Of a DNA stretch of 19,147 nucleotides, positions 1 through 7,378 are shown in pieces. The position numbers and the translations under genes are program-made. The stretch is from Ruminiclostridium sp. (lineage in GTDB: Bacteria > Bacillota_A > Clostridia > Oscillospirales > Oscillospiraceae): assembly GCA_017521345.1 (NCBI GenBank), contig JAFXCU010000044.1, forward strand, positions 1-19,147. Direction: 5' to 3'. Below the pieces are notes generated by a model, which saw only the letters and a program-made list of their open reading frames with translations, was not told where the DNA came from and ran no database searches. Each line of letters opens with the position of its first letter. Position 1 is the first letter of the stretch.

Positions 1-771
1 ACCCGTGAGTTCGAGCAGATGGAGCTGGAGTTCTTCTGCAAGCCCGGCACCGAGCTGGAGTGGTTCGGCTACTGGAAGGAGTACTGCCACAACTGGCTGA
101 AGGAGCTGGGCATGCAGGACGAGAACCTGCGCCTGCGTGACCACGACCCCGAGGAGCTGAGCCACTACTCCAACGCCACCACCGACTTCGAGTTCCTCTT
201 CCCCTTCGGCTGGGGCGAGCTGTGGGGCGTTGCTTCCCGCACCAACTTCGACCTGACCGCACACCAGACCACCTCCGGCAAGGACCAGACCTACTTCGAC
301 CAGGAGGCCAACGAGCACTACATCCCCTACGTCATCGAGCCCTCCCTGGGTGCAGACCGTGTGACCCTGGCATTCCTGGTGGACGCATACGACGAGGAGG
401 TCGTGGGCCAGGACAAGAAGGGCAACGACGACGTCCGCGTGGTCATGCACTTCCACCCCGCTCTGGCACCCTTCAAGTGCGCCGTTCTGCCCCTGTCCAA
501 GAAGCTGGCTGAGCCCGCTCTGGAGATCCAGCAGCAGCTGTCCAAGTACTTCATGGTGGACTACGACGACGCAGGCTCCATCGGCAAGCGTTATCGCCGC
601 CAGGACGAGATCGGCACCCCCTACTGCATCACCGTGGACTTCGAGACCGTGGGCGACGGGGAGACCGCCGGCGACGGCTGCGTCACCGTCCGTGACCGTG
701 ACACCATGGAGCAGGTCCGTATGCCCATCGCTGAGCTGAAGGGCTGGCTGGAAGAGAAGATGGCATTTTAA
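1..771 (+). CDS. glyQS: Glycyl-tRNA synthetase, C-terminal part (5' end outside window)
   Basis: Attaches glycine to tRNA-Gly in the cytoplasm; this is the single-chain (alpha2) class II enzyme, not the two-subunit bacterial form. The reading frame is open from base 1, so the first visible methionine (base 19) is internal and 256 residues are seen. The class II motif 3 is visible as EPSLGADR around residues 111-118, followed by the anticodon-binding domain ([12 protein letters not shown] onward) and the family's ending with [16 protein letters not shown]. The stretch [17 protein letters not shown] and the [19 protein letters not shown] block are characteristic of this enzyme. Codon choice is strongly biased, as expected for a highly expressed gene. 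The stop codon is followed one base later by a large hairpin element. Identification is firm; only the start is missing. Confidence 0.95.
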   Translation, partial: TREFEQMELEFFCKPGTELEWFGYWKEYCHNWLKELGMQDENLRLRDHDPEELSHYSNATTDFEFLFPFGWGELWGVASRTNFDLTAHQTTSGKDQTYFDQEANEHYIPYVIEPSLGADRVTLAFLVDAYDEEVVGQDKKGNDDVRVVMHFHPALAPFKCAVLPLSKKLAEPALEIQQQLSKYFMVDYDDAGSIGKRYRRQDEIGTPYCITVDFETVGDGETAGDGCVTVRDRDTMEQVRMPIAELKGWLEEKMAF

Positions 772-772
772 G

Positions 773-956
773 ACTTTTGGAAGAATCAATTCTTCATTCT
801 TCCAAAAGTGAAGGATTGCACCCAGGCCACACCTTGATTCCCGGAGGGAATTGTCGGTGCGGCCTGGGCGAGCAGTGTCTTTTCCCACATCATGCTGCGG
901 GAAAAGACGGATTTGACTTGATTTCACCCTCTGCGGAGGGTGAAACTCTGCGAGGC
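773..956 (+). repeat. Four-hairpin intergenic element, copy A
   Basis: This is one of five related copies in the window. Hairpin 1 pairs 773-786 with 796-809 (14 bp) and begins one base after the glyQS stop. Hairpin 2 pairs 821-833 with 856-868 (one mismatch) and encloses a small hairpin 837-842/846-851. Hairpin 3 pairs 877-886 with 899-908 around a loop containing CATG. Hairpin 4 pairs 922-929 with 938-945 around TCTGCGGA. The conserved tail CTCTGCGAGGC occupies 946-956. Linkers GGATTGC and GAGCAGT are shared with the other copies while the stems differ. The first hairpin may also end glyQS transcription, but it lacks a clear T-run. Confidence 0.85.
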
Positions 957-965
957 TTATTGTTT

Positions 966-2831
966 ATGCGAGATTCTTTTGAAAATGAACATAGACAGCA
1001 GGAAGGAAAGGCCAGCCATGGCCTTTCCTTTCGTGCTTGTATCCTTCCCCAGATCCCCCTGGTCCTGGCCTGGCTGGTCCTGGACCTGACCCTCCGGTTC
1101 ACCTTCCGGGGGGCGGGCATCGTGGGGATCCGATATCTCCCGGCCTCCCTGTTTACCCTGGGCTGGGTGGTGATCCTGGCAGGGCTGGTGGTCCTGGTGC
1201 CGGGGAAAGCCCGGTCCCTGGTCCGGTGGCTGCCCACGGTGGTCTTCGGCCTGCTGACCCTCACCCACAGCGCCTTTATGAACGTCTTCCGCCGGTTCTT
1301 CTCGGTGGCCGCTCTGACCTTCTCCGGGGTGGGGGACTTTGTGGAGACCGACTACATCCAGTTCCACCCGCCCATTCTGGCCGCCTTCGGGGCCGCCCTG
1401 GTGCTGACCTTCCTGTCGGGACGGCTCCAGAAGAAGTTCCCCCTGCCCAAGGGGAAGAAGACCGCCCTCACCGGTCTGGCCGCTGTGGTCCTGGGTGCTG
1501 TGGCGGTGGCCGCCGTCCACTTCCTGTGCTTCCCCAAAATGGACACCGTCATCTGGGAGAACACCGGGGAGGATGCCGCAGCGGCTGCCTACCAGGACTT
1601 TACCAACTCCACCAACGCCCTGATGGTTTCCGGCCTGTACCAGTACACGGTCCGTGACCTGTGGATCTGCCTGGCTCCTGCCGGGTCTATGACTCAGGAG
1701 GAGGAGGGGGCCATCGATGGGTACATCGCCGAGTATGAGGCCGCCCGGACCGAAAACGACTACACCGGACTGCTGGCAGGGAAGAACCTGATCCTGGTCC
1801 AGCTGGAGGCCATCGACACCTGGATGCTCTCCCGGGACTATATGCCCAACCTGTGGCAGGTGAAGGAGGAGAGCCTGTCCTTCTCCCATCACTACACCCC
1901 GGCCTACATCACCGCCGGTACCTTCAACACGGAGTTTATCGCCAACACCGGCCTCCTGCCCGCCACCGGCGGCATCCCCACCTCGGTGTACACCCGGGAC
2001 AGCTACCCCTACTCCCTGGCCAATCTCTTTGCCGGGGCAGGGTACACCTGCCGGTCCTTCCACAACAGTGAGGGGACGGTCTACGACCGGGGGACCATCC
2101 ATCTGAACCTGGGCTATGAGAGCTACACCGGCGGTCAGGCCATGGAAATGGAGAACTACCAGCTGGACCGCTACCTCATCAACGGCTTTGAGGCCATGAC
2201 CGAGGCCGACCCCTTCTTCTCCTTCGTCATCACCTACTCCGGCCACGGACCCTACGCCCCTGACCACCCCATCTACCTGAGCAACGCCGAGGCCGCCCAG
2301 GCGGTGGCGGGAGACACCCAGGGCAACTATGTCTACGCCGTGGCGGGGGCCATGGAGACCGACCGCTTCATCGGCGACCTGATGACCCGGCTGGAGGAGA
2401 CCGGCCTGGCAGAGGACACCGTGGTGGTCTTCTACGCCGACCACTACAACTACTACATGATGGACGACGCCCTGAACATGACCATCAAGGGCGTGGACAA
2501 CATGAATATGCTCCAGCACACCGACTTCTTCATCTGGTCCCAGGACCTGGAGGCCGGACAGGTGGACAAGGTCACCTCCACCCTGGACGTGCTGCCCACC
2601 CTGGCCAACCTCTTTGGTCTGGACACCACAGGCGCCTTCCTCCCCGGCCATGACGGCCTGGGGGACCAGGGAGGTTACGTCTTCTTCAACGACGGCAGCT
2701 GGTATGACGGGGAGGTCTACTGGGCCTCCAACAGCGGCGGCGGGGGAGACCCGGACAAGACCGCCCAGATCAGCCGTGTCATGGCCCTGAACAACAGCCT
2801 TCTGGCCGGAGATTACTACGGGCGGAAATAA
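966..2831 (+). CDS. LtaS-type membrane sulfatase-fold phosphoglycerol transferase (start uncertain)
   Basis: Resembles lipoteichoic acid synthase: an N-terminal block of about five membrane segments followed by an extracellular alkaline-phosphatase/sulfatase-fold domain that transfers glycerol phosphate from phosphatidylglycerol. From the ATG at 966 it has 621 residues. Expected metal and catalytic positions are present: E281 in QLEAIDTW, T319 in AGTFNTEF (nucleophile position), H427 in SGHGPY, and D492/H493 in YADHYNYY. The start is problematic. ATG 966 has only a weak GAGG upstream and gives a polar leader. ATG 1018 has an ideal AAAGG site but is in another frame (see findings). The frame is open back to 777, but translating from there would read through repeat copy A. 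It lies directly upstream of a second paralogue. The substrate polymer cannot be told from sequence. Confidence 0.85.
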   Translation: MRDSFENEHRQQEGKASHGLSFRACILPQIPLVLAWLVLDLTLRFTFRGAGIVGIRYLPASLFTLGWVVILAGLVVLVPGKARSLVRWLPTVVFGLLTLTHSAFMNVFRRFFSVAALTFSGVGDFVETDYIQFHPPILAAFGAALVLTFLSGRLQKKFPLPKGKKTALTGLAAVVLGAVAVAAVHFLCFPKMDTVIWENTGEDAAAAAYQDFTNSTNALMVSGLYQYTVRDLWICLAPAGSMTQEEEGAIDGYIAEYEAARTENDYTGLLAGKNLILVQLEAIDTWMLSRDYMPNLWQVKEESLSFSHHYTPAYITAGTFNTEFIANTGLLPATGGIPTSVYTRDSYPYSLANLFAGAGYTCRSFHNSEGTVYDRGTIHLNLGYESYTGGQAMEMENYQLDRYLINGFEAMTEADPFFSFVITYSGHGPYAPDHPIYLSNAEAAQAVAGDTQGNYVYAVAGAMETDRFIGDLMTRLEETGLAEDTVVVFYADHYNYYMMDDALNMTIKGVDNMNMLQHTDFFIWSQDLEAGQVDKVTSTLDVLPTLANLFGLDTTGAFLPGHDGLGDQGGYVFFNDGSWYDGEVYWASNSGGGGDPDKTAQISRVMALNNSLLAGDYYGRK

Positions 2832-2869
2832 TGCCGTCGGAACCGACCTTTTGCTGACCCTCTGCGTGG

Positions 2870-2957
2870 GTAGGGCCGATGAAGGCATCGGCCCCTACAA
2901 ATGGGATGTGCGTGGAACCAACGCCTGTAGGGGCGGATGCCCACATCCGCCCGCTAC
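2870..2957. repeat. Dispersed double-hairpin intergenic repeat (TGTAGGGGC family), copy 1
   Basis: The left hairpin pairs GTAGGGCCGATG (2870-2881) with CATCGGCCCCTAC (2886-2898) around AAGG. The right hairpin pairs GGGCGGATG (2931-2939) with CATCCGCCC (2944-2952) around CCCA. They are joined by about 28 bases, and the inner edges carry CCCCTACA and TGTAGGGG as inverted ends. A second copy lies at 14763-14841 with the two stem sequences exchanged. Palindromic repeats with this motif are, as far as I know, frequent between genes of Oscillospiraceae. It fills most of the gap between the two LtaS-like genes. Confidence 0.8.
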
Positions 2958-3027
2958 TCGAAGGGTTTGCCCCACATTGGTTTTCATAGACCACCCCATC
3001 ACTACCTACCCCCAAAGGAGAACCCCC

Positions 3028-4812
3028 ATGCGCAAACTTACCCGTTCCCCCTGGCTCACCGCCCTGCTCCTGCTGCTTTCCGGGCTGGTCATCAGCTATC
3101 TGTCTCTGTCTCTTTCCGGACAGGGAGAGGTCAACTGGGGGGGAGACCCCATCCTGTTCTTCTGGAACACCCTGCCCATCCTGCTGATGCTCTTTTTCCT
3201 GTGGCTGGCCCTTGGCTTTGCCTGGGTGGCCAACCTCATCACCGGCGGGGCCATCTTCCTGCTGGCGGCGGCCAACTATTTCAAGGTCCTCTACCGCAGT
3301 GAGCCCGTGGTCTGGGAGGACCTGACCCTCCTCCAGGAGGCCGGGCAGATGGCCGAGGAGTATTCCATGACCTTCACCCCCCTCATGTGGGGTTTTATTG
3401 GGGCCATACTGGCCTGCTCGGTCCTTCTCTTCTTCCTGGGAAAGGGCCGACCCAAGGCCACCGTCCGCCTGCTGTCCCTGACGGCGGTGGGTCTGGCCTG
3501 CCTGGTCTTCGTCTATGAGGTCTGCCCCGATGAGGACCGGTATGAGGCCCTGGCCGGAGACTACACCGGTCCCCAGGCCTATGCCGCCAATGGCCTGACC
3601 TACCCCTTCCTCTACAGCTATGGGGAGTATGAGCGCATCCACGCCGCTTACAACGCACCCAAAGCGGAGGCCATCCTGGCCCAGTATACCGACGGGGTCA
3701 TCCCGGAGGAGAAGAAAGTGAACCTGGTGGGCATCCAGCTGGAGGCCTTTGCCGACCTGTCGGTCTATGACATCCAGGGCATCGCCCCCGATGTCTACGA
3801 CGATTTCCATGCCCTGCTGGCCGAGAGCTACTCCGGCCGGCTGGTCACCGACGTCTTCGCCGGGGGCACCACCGAGACGGAATGGGCCGTCCTCACCGGG
3901 GGCAACCGCCACGACGATTTCGCCTCTGAGACCAACTCCGTGGCCTGGTATCTGAAAAGCCAGGGCTACGCCGCCAACGGCGGCCACCCCTGCAACGAGT
4001 GGTTCTACGACCGCCTCCATGTGAATCCCAACCTGGGCCTGGACGACTACCTCTTTACCGAGAATTACTATTACCAGTTCGTGCCGGAGGGGGAGAACGT
4101 GGCCTATGACGACGTCTTCTTCCCCGACCTGGAGGACCGTCTGGCAGCCCACTTTGACAGCAGCGACCAGCCCCTGTTCTCCTACAACGTCACCTACCAG
4201 GGCCATGGTCCCTACAACCTGGAGTTCACCTATTGGGGCAGCTCCTACTGCACCGGGGACTACCCCGCCCACATCAGCAATGCCCTGAACCACTATCTGT
4301 ACCTGGTCCGGGACACGGCGGACCGGCTCACGGGCCTCCTGGACTTCCTGGAGAGCCGGCAGGAGCCGGTGGTCCTCTTCCTCTACGGGGACCACAAGCC
4401 CTGGATGGGCTACAGCGGCTCCATCTATGAGGAGCTGGGGATCTCCCTGGACACCTCCACCACCGAAGGGTTCCTGAACTACTACGCCACCTGGTACGCC
4501 ATCTGGGCCAATCCTGCCGCCAAGGAGGTTTTGGGCCATGATTTCGTAGGCCAGGGCCCCGACCTGTCCCCCTGCTTCCTGATGAATGAGGTCTTCGACC
4601 TGTGCGGCTGGGAGGGCTCTGCCTATATGCAGGCCCAGGAGGATGCGGCAGAGACTCTGCCCGTCCTGCACACCACCGGCTGGGTGAAGGAGAAGGGGGT
4701 CTACCGGCCTGAGGCCAGTGAGGAGGGCCAGAGCCTCATGGACCAGTTCCAGAACCTCTCCTGGTATGACCGCACCCATTTTGGGACGCTGCAGGATACA
4801 GCGTCCCAGTGA
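3028..4812 (+). CDS. Second LtaS-type membrane sulfatase-fold phosphoglycerol transferase
   Basis: A 594-residue paralogue of the preceding gene, anchored in the membrane with the catalytic domain outside. The start is ATG 3028 with AAAGGAG at 3014-3020; upstream in-frame codons belong to a repeat. Hydrophobic segments lie near residues 10-30, 45-90 (two helices), 115-135 and 150-170. Sulfatase/LtaS positions are E239 (GIQLEAFADL), T281 in AGGTTETEW as the nucleophile position, H393 (QGHGPY) and D455/H456 (YGDHKPWM). The C-terminus of about 80 residues (after HDFVGQGPDLSP) carries the family's dimetal-domain ending. Probable role: polymerising or modifying a glycerol-phosphate polymer on the cell surface. 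The distinct active-site wording (TETEW here, FNTEF upstream) suggests the two paralogues have different acceptors, for example primase versus polymerase. Confident on family, not on substrate. Confidence 0.88.
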   Translation: MRKLTRSPWLTALLLLLSGLVISYLSLSLSGQGEVNWGGDPILFFWNTLPILLMLFFLWLALGFAWVANLITGGAIFLLAAANYFKVLYRSEPVVWEDLTLLQEAGQMAEEYSMTFTPLMWGFIGAILACSVLLFFLGKGRPKATVRLLSLTAVGLACLVFVYEVCPDEDRYEALAGDYTGPQAYAANGLTYPFLYSYGEYERIHAAYNAPKAEAILAQYTDGVIPEEKKVNLVGIQLEAFADLSVYDIQGIAPDVYDDFHALLAESYSGRLVTDVFAGGTTETEWAVLTGGNRHDDFASETNSVAWYLKSQGYAANGGHPCNEWFYDRLHVNPNLGLDDYLFTENYYYQFVPEGENVAYDDVFFPDLEDRLAAHFDSSDQPLFSYNVTYQGHGPYNLEFTYWGSSYCTGDYPAHISNALNHYLYLVRDTADRLTGLLDFLESRQEPVVLFLYGDHKPWMGYSGSIYEELGISLDTSTTEGFLNYYATWYAIWANPAAKEVLGHDFVGQGPDLSPCFLMNEVFDLCGWEGSAYMQAQEDAAETLPVLHTTGWVKEKGVYRPEASEEGQSLMDQFQNLSWYDRTHFGTLQDTASQ

Positions 4813-4897
4813 AATTGAGCCGATGGCTCAGTGTAATACGCTGCTCGCGTGTGAAATTGGGCCTGTGGCCCAGTGAAATTGCCCCTTTGGGGCAGTT
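4802..4897. repeat. Hairpin array with GTGAAATT spacers
   Basis: Immediately at the stop codon of the second LtaS-like gene, three short hairpins follow one another: GAGCC-gat-GGCTC, GGGCC-tgt-GGCCC and GCCCC-ttt-GGGGC. Each is preceded by TGAAATT and followed by AGT or a close variant. Between the first two lies a further small hairpin, ACGC-tgctc-GCGT. The spacer is conserved while the stem of each unit differs, so the pairing rather than the sequence is kept. Similar arrays are, to my knowledge, common in this bacterial family. No coding potential is seen. Confidence 0.7.
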
Positions 4898-5005
4898 GTG
4901 GTGTCCCTACGGACATATTGGATTTGTATTTTTTTCTCTGAGACAGAGAAATGGGGCAAGGCTTTTTTCAGTCCTTCCCATTGGATAGGAAATCAGTAAA
5001 AACAG
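4898..5005. other. AT-richer non-coding stretch before the recJ terminator/promoter region
   Basis: The interval between the two genes (4813-5159, 347 bases) contains no credible gene. After the hairpin array it becomes markedly more AT-rich than the surrounding DNA. A short perfect hairpin pairs TTTCTCTG (4933-4940) with CAGAGAAA (4944-4951). A small frame starting at 4951 has no ribosome binding site or recognisable sequence and runs through the terminator, so I do not call it. The remainder of the gap holds the terminator and promoter listed separately. Confidence 0.5.
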
Positions 5006-5019
5006 TTGACAACACAGTA

Positions 5020-5058
5020 AAAAAACCGCCTGTATCTATTGAGATACAGGCGGTTTTG
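5020..5058. terminator. Bidirectional intrinsic terminator upstream of recJ
   Basis: A 13-bp perfect stem, ACCGCCTGTATCT and its complement, closes on the loop ATTG. It is flanked by A7 on the left and TTTT on the right, so it can end transcription in both directions, and better on the minus strand, where the T-run has seven bases. It separates the LtaS-like genes from recJ. A TTGACA hexamer (5006-5011) lies just upstream, but no good -10 follows it. Confidence 0.8.
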
Positions 5059-5067
5059 TGCTATTCT
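5039..5067 (+). promoter_or_regulatory. Putative sigma-A promoter for recJ-rel
   Basis: TTGAGA (5039-5044), a 17-base spacer, then TATTCT (5062-5067). The -35 box begins in the loop of the preceding terminator hairpin, so terminator and promoter overlap. The distance to the recJ start is about 90 bases. This is judged only from hexamer similarity. Confidence 0.4.
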
Positions 5068-5159
5068 ATAGGTTGTATATCTGTTTGTATTTTTCCTTCC
5101 GTTTCTGAAAAACAGGACGGAGTTCAGCACAGAAATTTTCCCGAACCGAGGCAGCACCC

Positions 5160-7268
5160 ATGAAGTATCAGCAGTGGAACATTGCAACAAGGCCGGAAGA
5201 GCCATATAAAGCCATGCGTGAGCGAGGGGTCCCCATCCTGGTGGCCTCCACCCTCTGCGCCCGGGGCGTGGAGTCTGTGGAGGAGGCCAACGAACTGCTC
5301 TCCAGCAGCGAGAAGCAGCTCCAGGATCCCCTTCTCATGAAGGACATGGACGTGGCGGTCTCCCGCATCCGGGAGGCCCTGGCCCATGGGGAGAAGATCG
5401 CCGTCTACGGCGACTATGACGTGGACGGCATCACCGCCACCTGCCTGCTGGCCCACTACCTGCGCAGCCAGGGGGGCGATGTGATCTACTACATCCCCAA
5501 CCGCCTGGACGAGGGCTACGGCGTCAACCGGGGCGCCGTGGACCATCTGGCTCAGGAAGGGGTCAACCTGGTCATCACCGTGGACTGCGGCATCACCGCC
5601 GTCCAGGAGGTGGAATACGCCCGGGAGAAGGGCATCGACTTCATCATCACCGACCACCATGAGTGCAAGGAGGAGCTCCCCAAGGCCCTGGCCGTGGTGG
5701 ACCCCCACCGGAAGGACTGCGAATATCCCTTCAAGGACCTGGCCGGCGTGGGCGTTGCCCTGAAGGTGGTCATGGCCCTGGGAGGCCGGGAGAACTACCG
5801 GGCCCTCTTCCAGGAGTACGCCGACCTGGCTGCCGTGGGCACCGTGGCCGACGTGATGCAGCTGCTGGGCGAGAACCGCACCATCGTCCGGGTGGGCCTG
5901 AACCACCTGAAAAAGACCCGCCGCCACGGGTTATACTCTCTTATGGTGGAGGCCGGTACCCTGAACCGGTCCATCAACTCCACCACCGTGGGCTACTGCC
6001 TGTCTCCCCGCATCAACGCCGCCGGCCGCATGGGTCAGGCCGCCATGGCAGTGGAGCTCATCCTCACCGACGACCACAGCCGGGCCGATCTGCTGGCCCA
6101 CGAGCTGTGCGAGCTCAACCGCACCCGCCAGGCGGTGGAGCTGGATATCTTCAACCAGTGCACCCAGCGGCTGGCGGGCAAACAACAGGTGGACTGCCTG
6201 GTCCTGGAGGACCGGAACTGGCACCAGGGGGTGGTGGGCATCGTGGCCTCCCGCCTGAGCGAGCAGTTTGCCTGCCCCGTGTTTATGATCTGCCTCCAGG
6301 AGGACGGCAAGGGCAAGGGCTCCTGCCGGTCCTACGGCGGCTTCAACCTCTTCTGCGCCCTGGAGCGGTGCGACGACCTGCTGGAAGGCTACGGCGGCCA
6401 CGCCCTGGCAGCAGGCTTTACCATCAAGGAGGAGAATATCCCCGCCTTCCGGGCACGAATGGAAACCATCGTGAAGGAAGACACCGGCGGGGAGAAGATG
6501 GTCTCCACCCTGAACATCGACGGGGAGATCGAGGACGTTGCAGTCCTCACCGTGGAGCAGGTGGAAGCCCTGTCCATGCTGGAGCCCTACGGCGCCGGCA
6601 ACCCCAAGCCTGTGTTCTCCCTGTGCGGGGTCACGGTCACCTGCATGTCTGACGTGGGCGGCGGACGCCACCTGAAGATGCGGGCCAGCCGGGACGGCCG
6701 GACAGTGGATATGATCTTCTTCTCGGTGACCCGGGCCAAGTCCGGCCTGGCCGTGGGGGACAAGGCCGACGTGGCCTTCTATCCCCAGATCAACGAGTAC
6801 CGGGGCTCCCGGACGGTCCAGCTCCACCTGGTGGACCTGCGTCCGGCCTACTCTGCCAGCGAGGCAGACGACCTGGCCCTCTATAACCGCTTCCGGGAGG
6901 GTGGAGTCATCACTCCCAAGGAGGCCAAGAAAATGATCCCCAGCCGGGACGAGTTTGCCGGGCTGTGGCGTTATCTGGCCGGCCGCAACGGCGAGGTGGT
7001 GGACACCCCCAATCGTCTGGCCCGCCGGGTGGCCCATGAGGCCGACCTGTGGGAGTCCCCCCTGCGGACCATGGTCTGCCTGGACGTGATGGAGCAGCTG
7101 GACCTGCTGAAGGTCTGGCCCGAGGAGAGCAATGCCATCCGGGTGAAGCTCCAGAAGCGCCGGAACAAGGGGAAGGTCAACCTGTTTGACGCCCCCCTCA
7201 TCCAGCATCTCCAGGCCATTGCCTGGAAAAGAGAAGAGGGCAGTGAGCTGACCAACGCAAGTTTCTGA
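5160..7268 (+). CDS. recJ: Single-stranded-DNA-specific exonuclease RecJ
   Basis: A 5'-3' exonuclease on single-stranded DNA, acting in recombinational and mismatch repair in the cytoplasm; 702 residues. DHH phosphoesterase motifs are in order: DYDVDG at 85-90 (metal-binding aspartates), VDCGI at 141-145, DHH at 165-167, DPHRKDCEYPFKDLAGVG at 181-198, and SPRINAAGRM near 282-291. The DHHA1 domain follows with NWHQGVVGIVASRL (353-366), SYGGFNL and GGHALAAGF (412-420). An OB-fold region comes after about residue 455 (ALSMLEPYGAGNPKPVF). The C-terminal 130 or so residues (after LVDLRPAYS) form an extension typical of clostridial RecJ. ATG 5160 is preceded by a weak GAGG. All catalytic residues appear intact. 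It is followed by rel after 110 bases, a common order in Firmicutes, and is probably co-transcribed with it. Confidence 0.95.
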   Translation: MKYQQWNIATRPEEPYKAMRERGVPILVASTLCARGVESVEEANELLSSSEKQLQDPLLMKDMDVAVSRIREALAHGEKIAVYGDYDVDGITATCLLAHYLRSQGGDVIYYIPNRLDEGYGVNRGAVDHLAQEGVNLVITVDCGITAVQEVEYAREKGIDFIITDHHECKEELPKALAVVDPHRKDCEYPFKDLAGVGVALKVVMALGGRENYRALFQEYADLAAVGTVADVMQLLGENRTIVRVGLNHLKKTRRHGLYSLMVEAGTLNRSINSTTVGYCLSPRINAAGRMGQAAMAVELILTDDHSRADLLAHELCELNRTRQAVELDIFNQCTQRLAGKQQVDCLVLEDRNWHQGVVGIVASRLSEQFACPVFMICLQEDGKGKGSCRSYGGFNLFCALERCDDLLEGYGGHALAAGFTIKEENIPAFRARMETIVKEDTGGEKMVSTLNIDGEIEDVAVLTVEQVEALSMLEPYGAGNPKPVFSLCGVTVTCMSDVGGGRHLKMRASRDGRTVDMIFFSVTRAKSGLAVGDKADVAFYPQINEYRGSRTVQLHLVDLRPAYSASEADDLALYNRFREGGVITPKEAKKMIPSRDEFAGLWRYLAGRNGEVVDTPNRLARRVAHEADLWESPLRTMVCLDVMEQLDLLKVWPEESNAIRVKLQKRRNKGKVNLFDAPLIQHLQAIAWKREEGSELTNASF

Positions 7269-7276
7269 ACTTGACT

Positions 7277-7310
7277 TGACGAAAAGCCAAGGCTCCCTCG
7301 TCAGAGGGAG
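7277..7310 (+). other. Two overlapping, mutually exclusive hairpins between recJ and rel
   Basis: TGACGA (7277-7282) can pair with TCGTCA (7298-7303), enclosing AGCC-aa-GGCT. Alternatively CTCCCTC (7293-7299) pairs with GAGGGAG (7304-7310). Both cannot form at once. The second resembles the GGCTCCCC/GGGGAG ends of the palindromic element at 16186-16336 and may be a relic of such an element. A further hairpin, CCCGCT/AGCGGG, lies at about 7334-7351, just before the rel ribosome binding site. Confidence 0.45.
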
Positions 7311-7378
7311 GCAAAGAGAAAAGAGATATCATCCCCGCTGGAGTGAGCGGGAAAACCCAGAGGGAAAGGGGAACCGCT

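Noticed and set aside
773..956. T-box or metabolite riboswitch ahead of the LtaS-like gene
   Set aside because: The same structure occurs in both orientations relative to genes and no T-box TGGNACCGCG sequence is present; it is a dispersed repeat.
777..965. N-terminal extension of the first LtaS-like protein to base 777
   Set aside because: It would translate the whole four-hairpin repeat; no ribosome binding site is present at 777.
957..2888. Long minus-strand open frame opposite the first LtaS-like gene (similar ones at 2779-4779, 5931-7208, 7301-9280, 9792-11048, 12873-14726)
   Set aside because: Each is antisense to a clearly recognisable gene, is rich in Val/Gly/His/Gln low-complexity sequence and has no family motif; they arise from high GC at third codon positions.
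5006..5034. TTGACA as -35 of a promoter starting inside the terminator
   Set aside because: No acceptable -10 at 16-18 bases; the TTGAGA/TATTCT pair further on fits better.
4951..5163. Small plus-strand frame of 70 codons before recJ
   Set aside because: No ribosome binding site or recognisable sequence, and it reads through the terminator hairpin and the promoter region.
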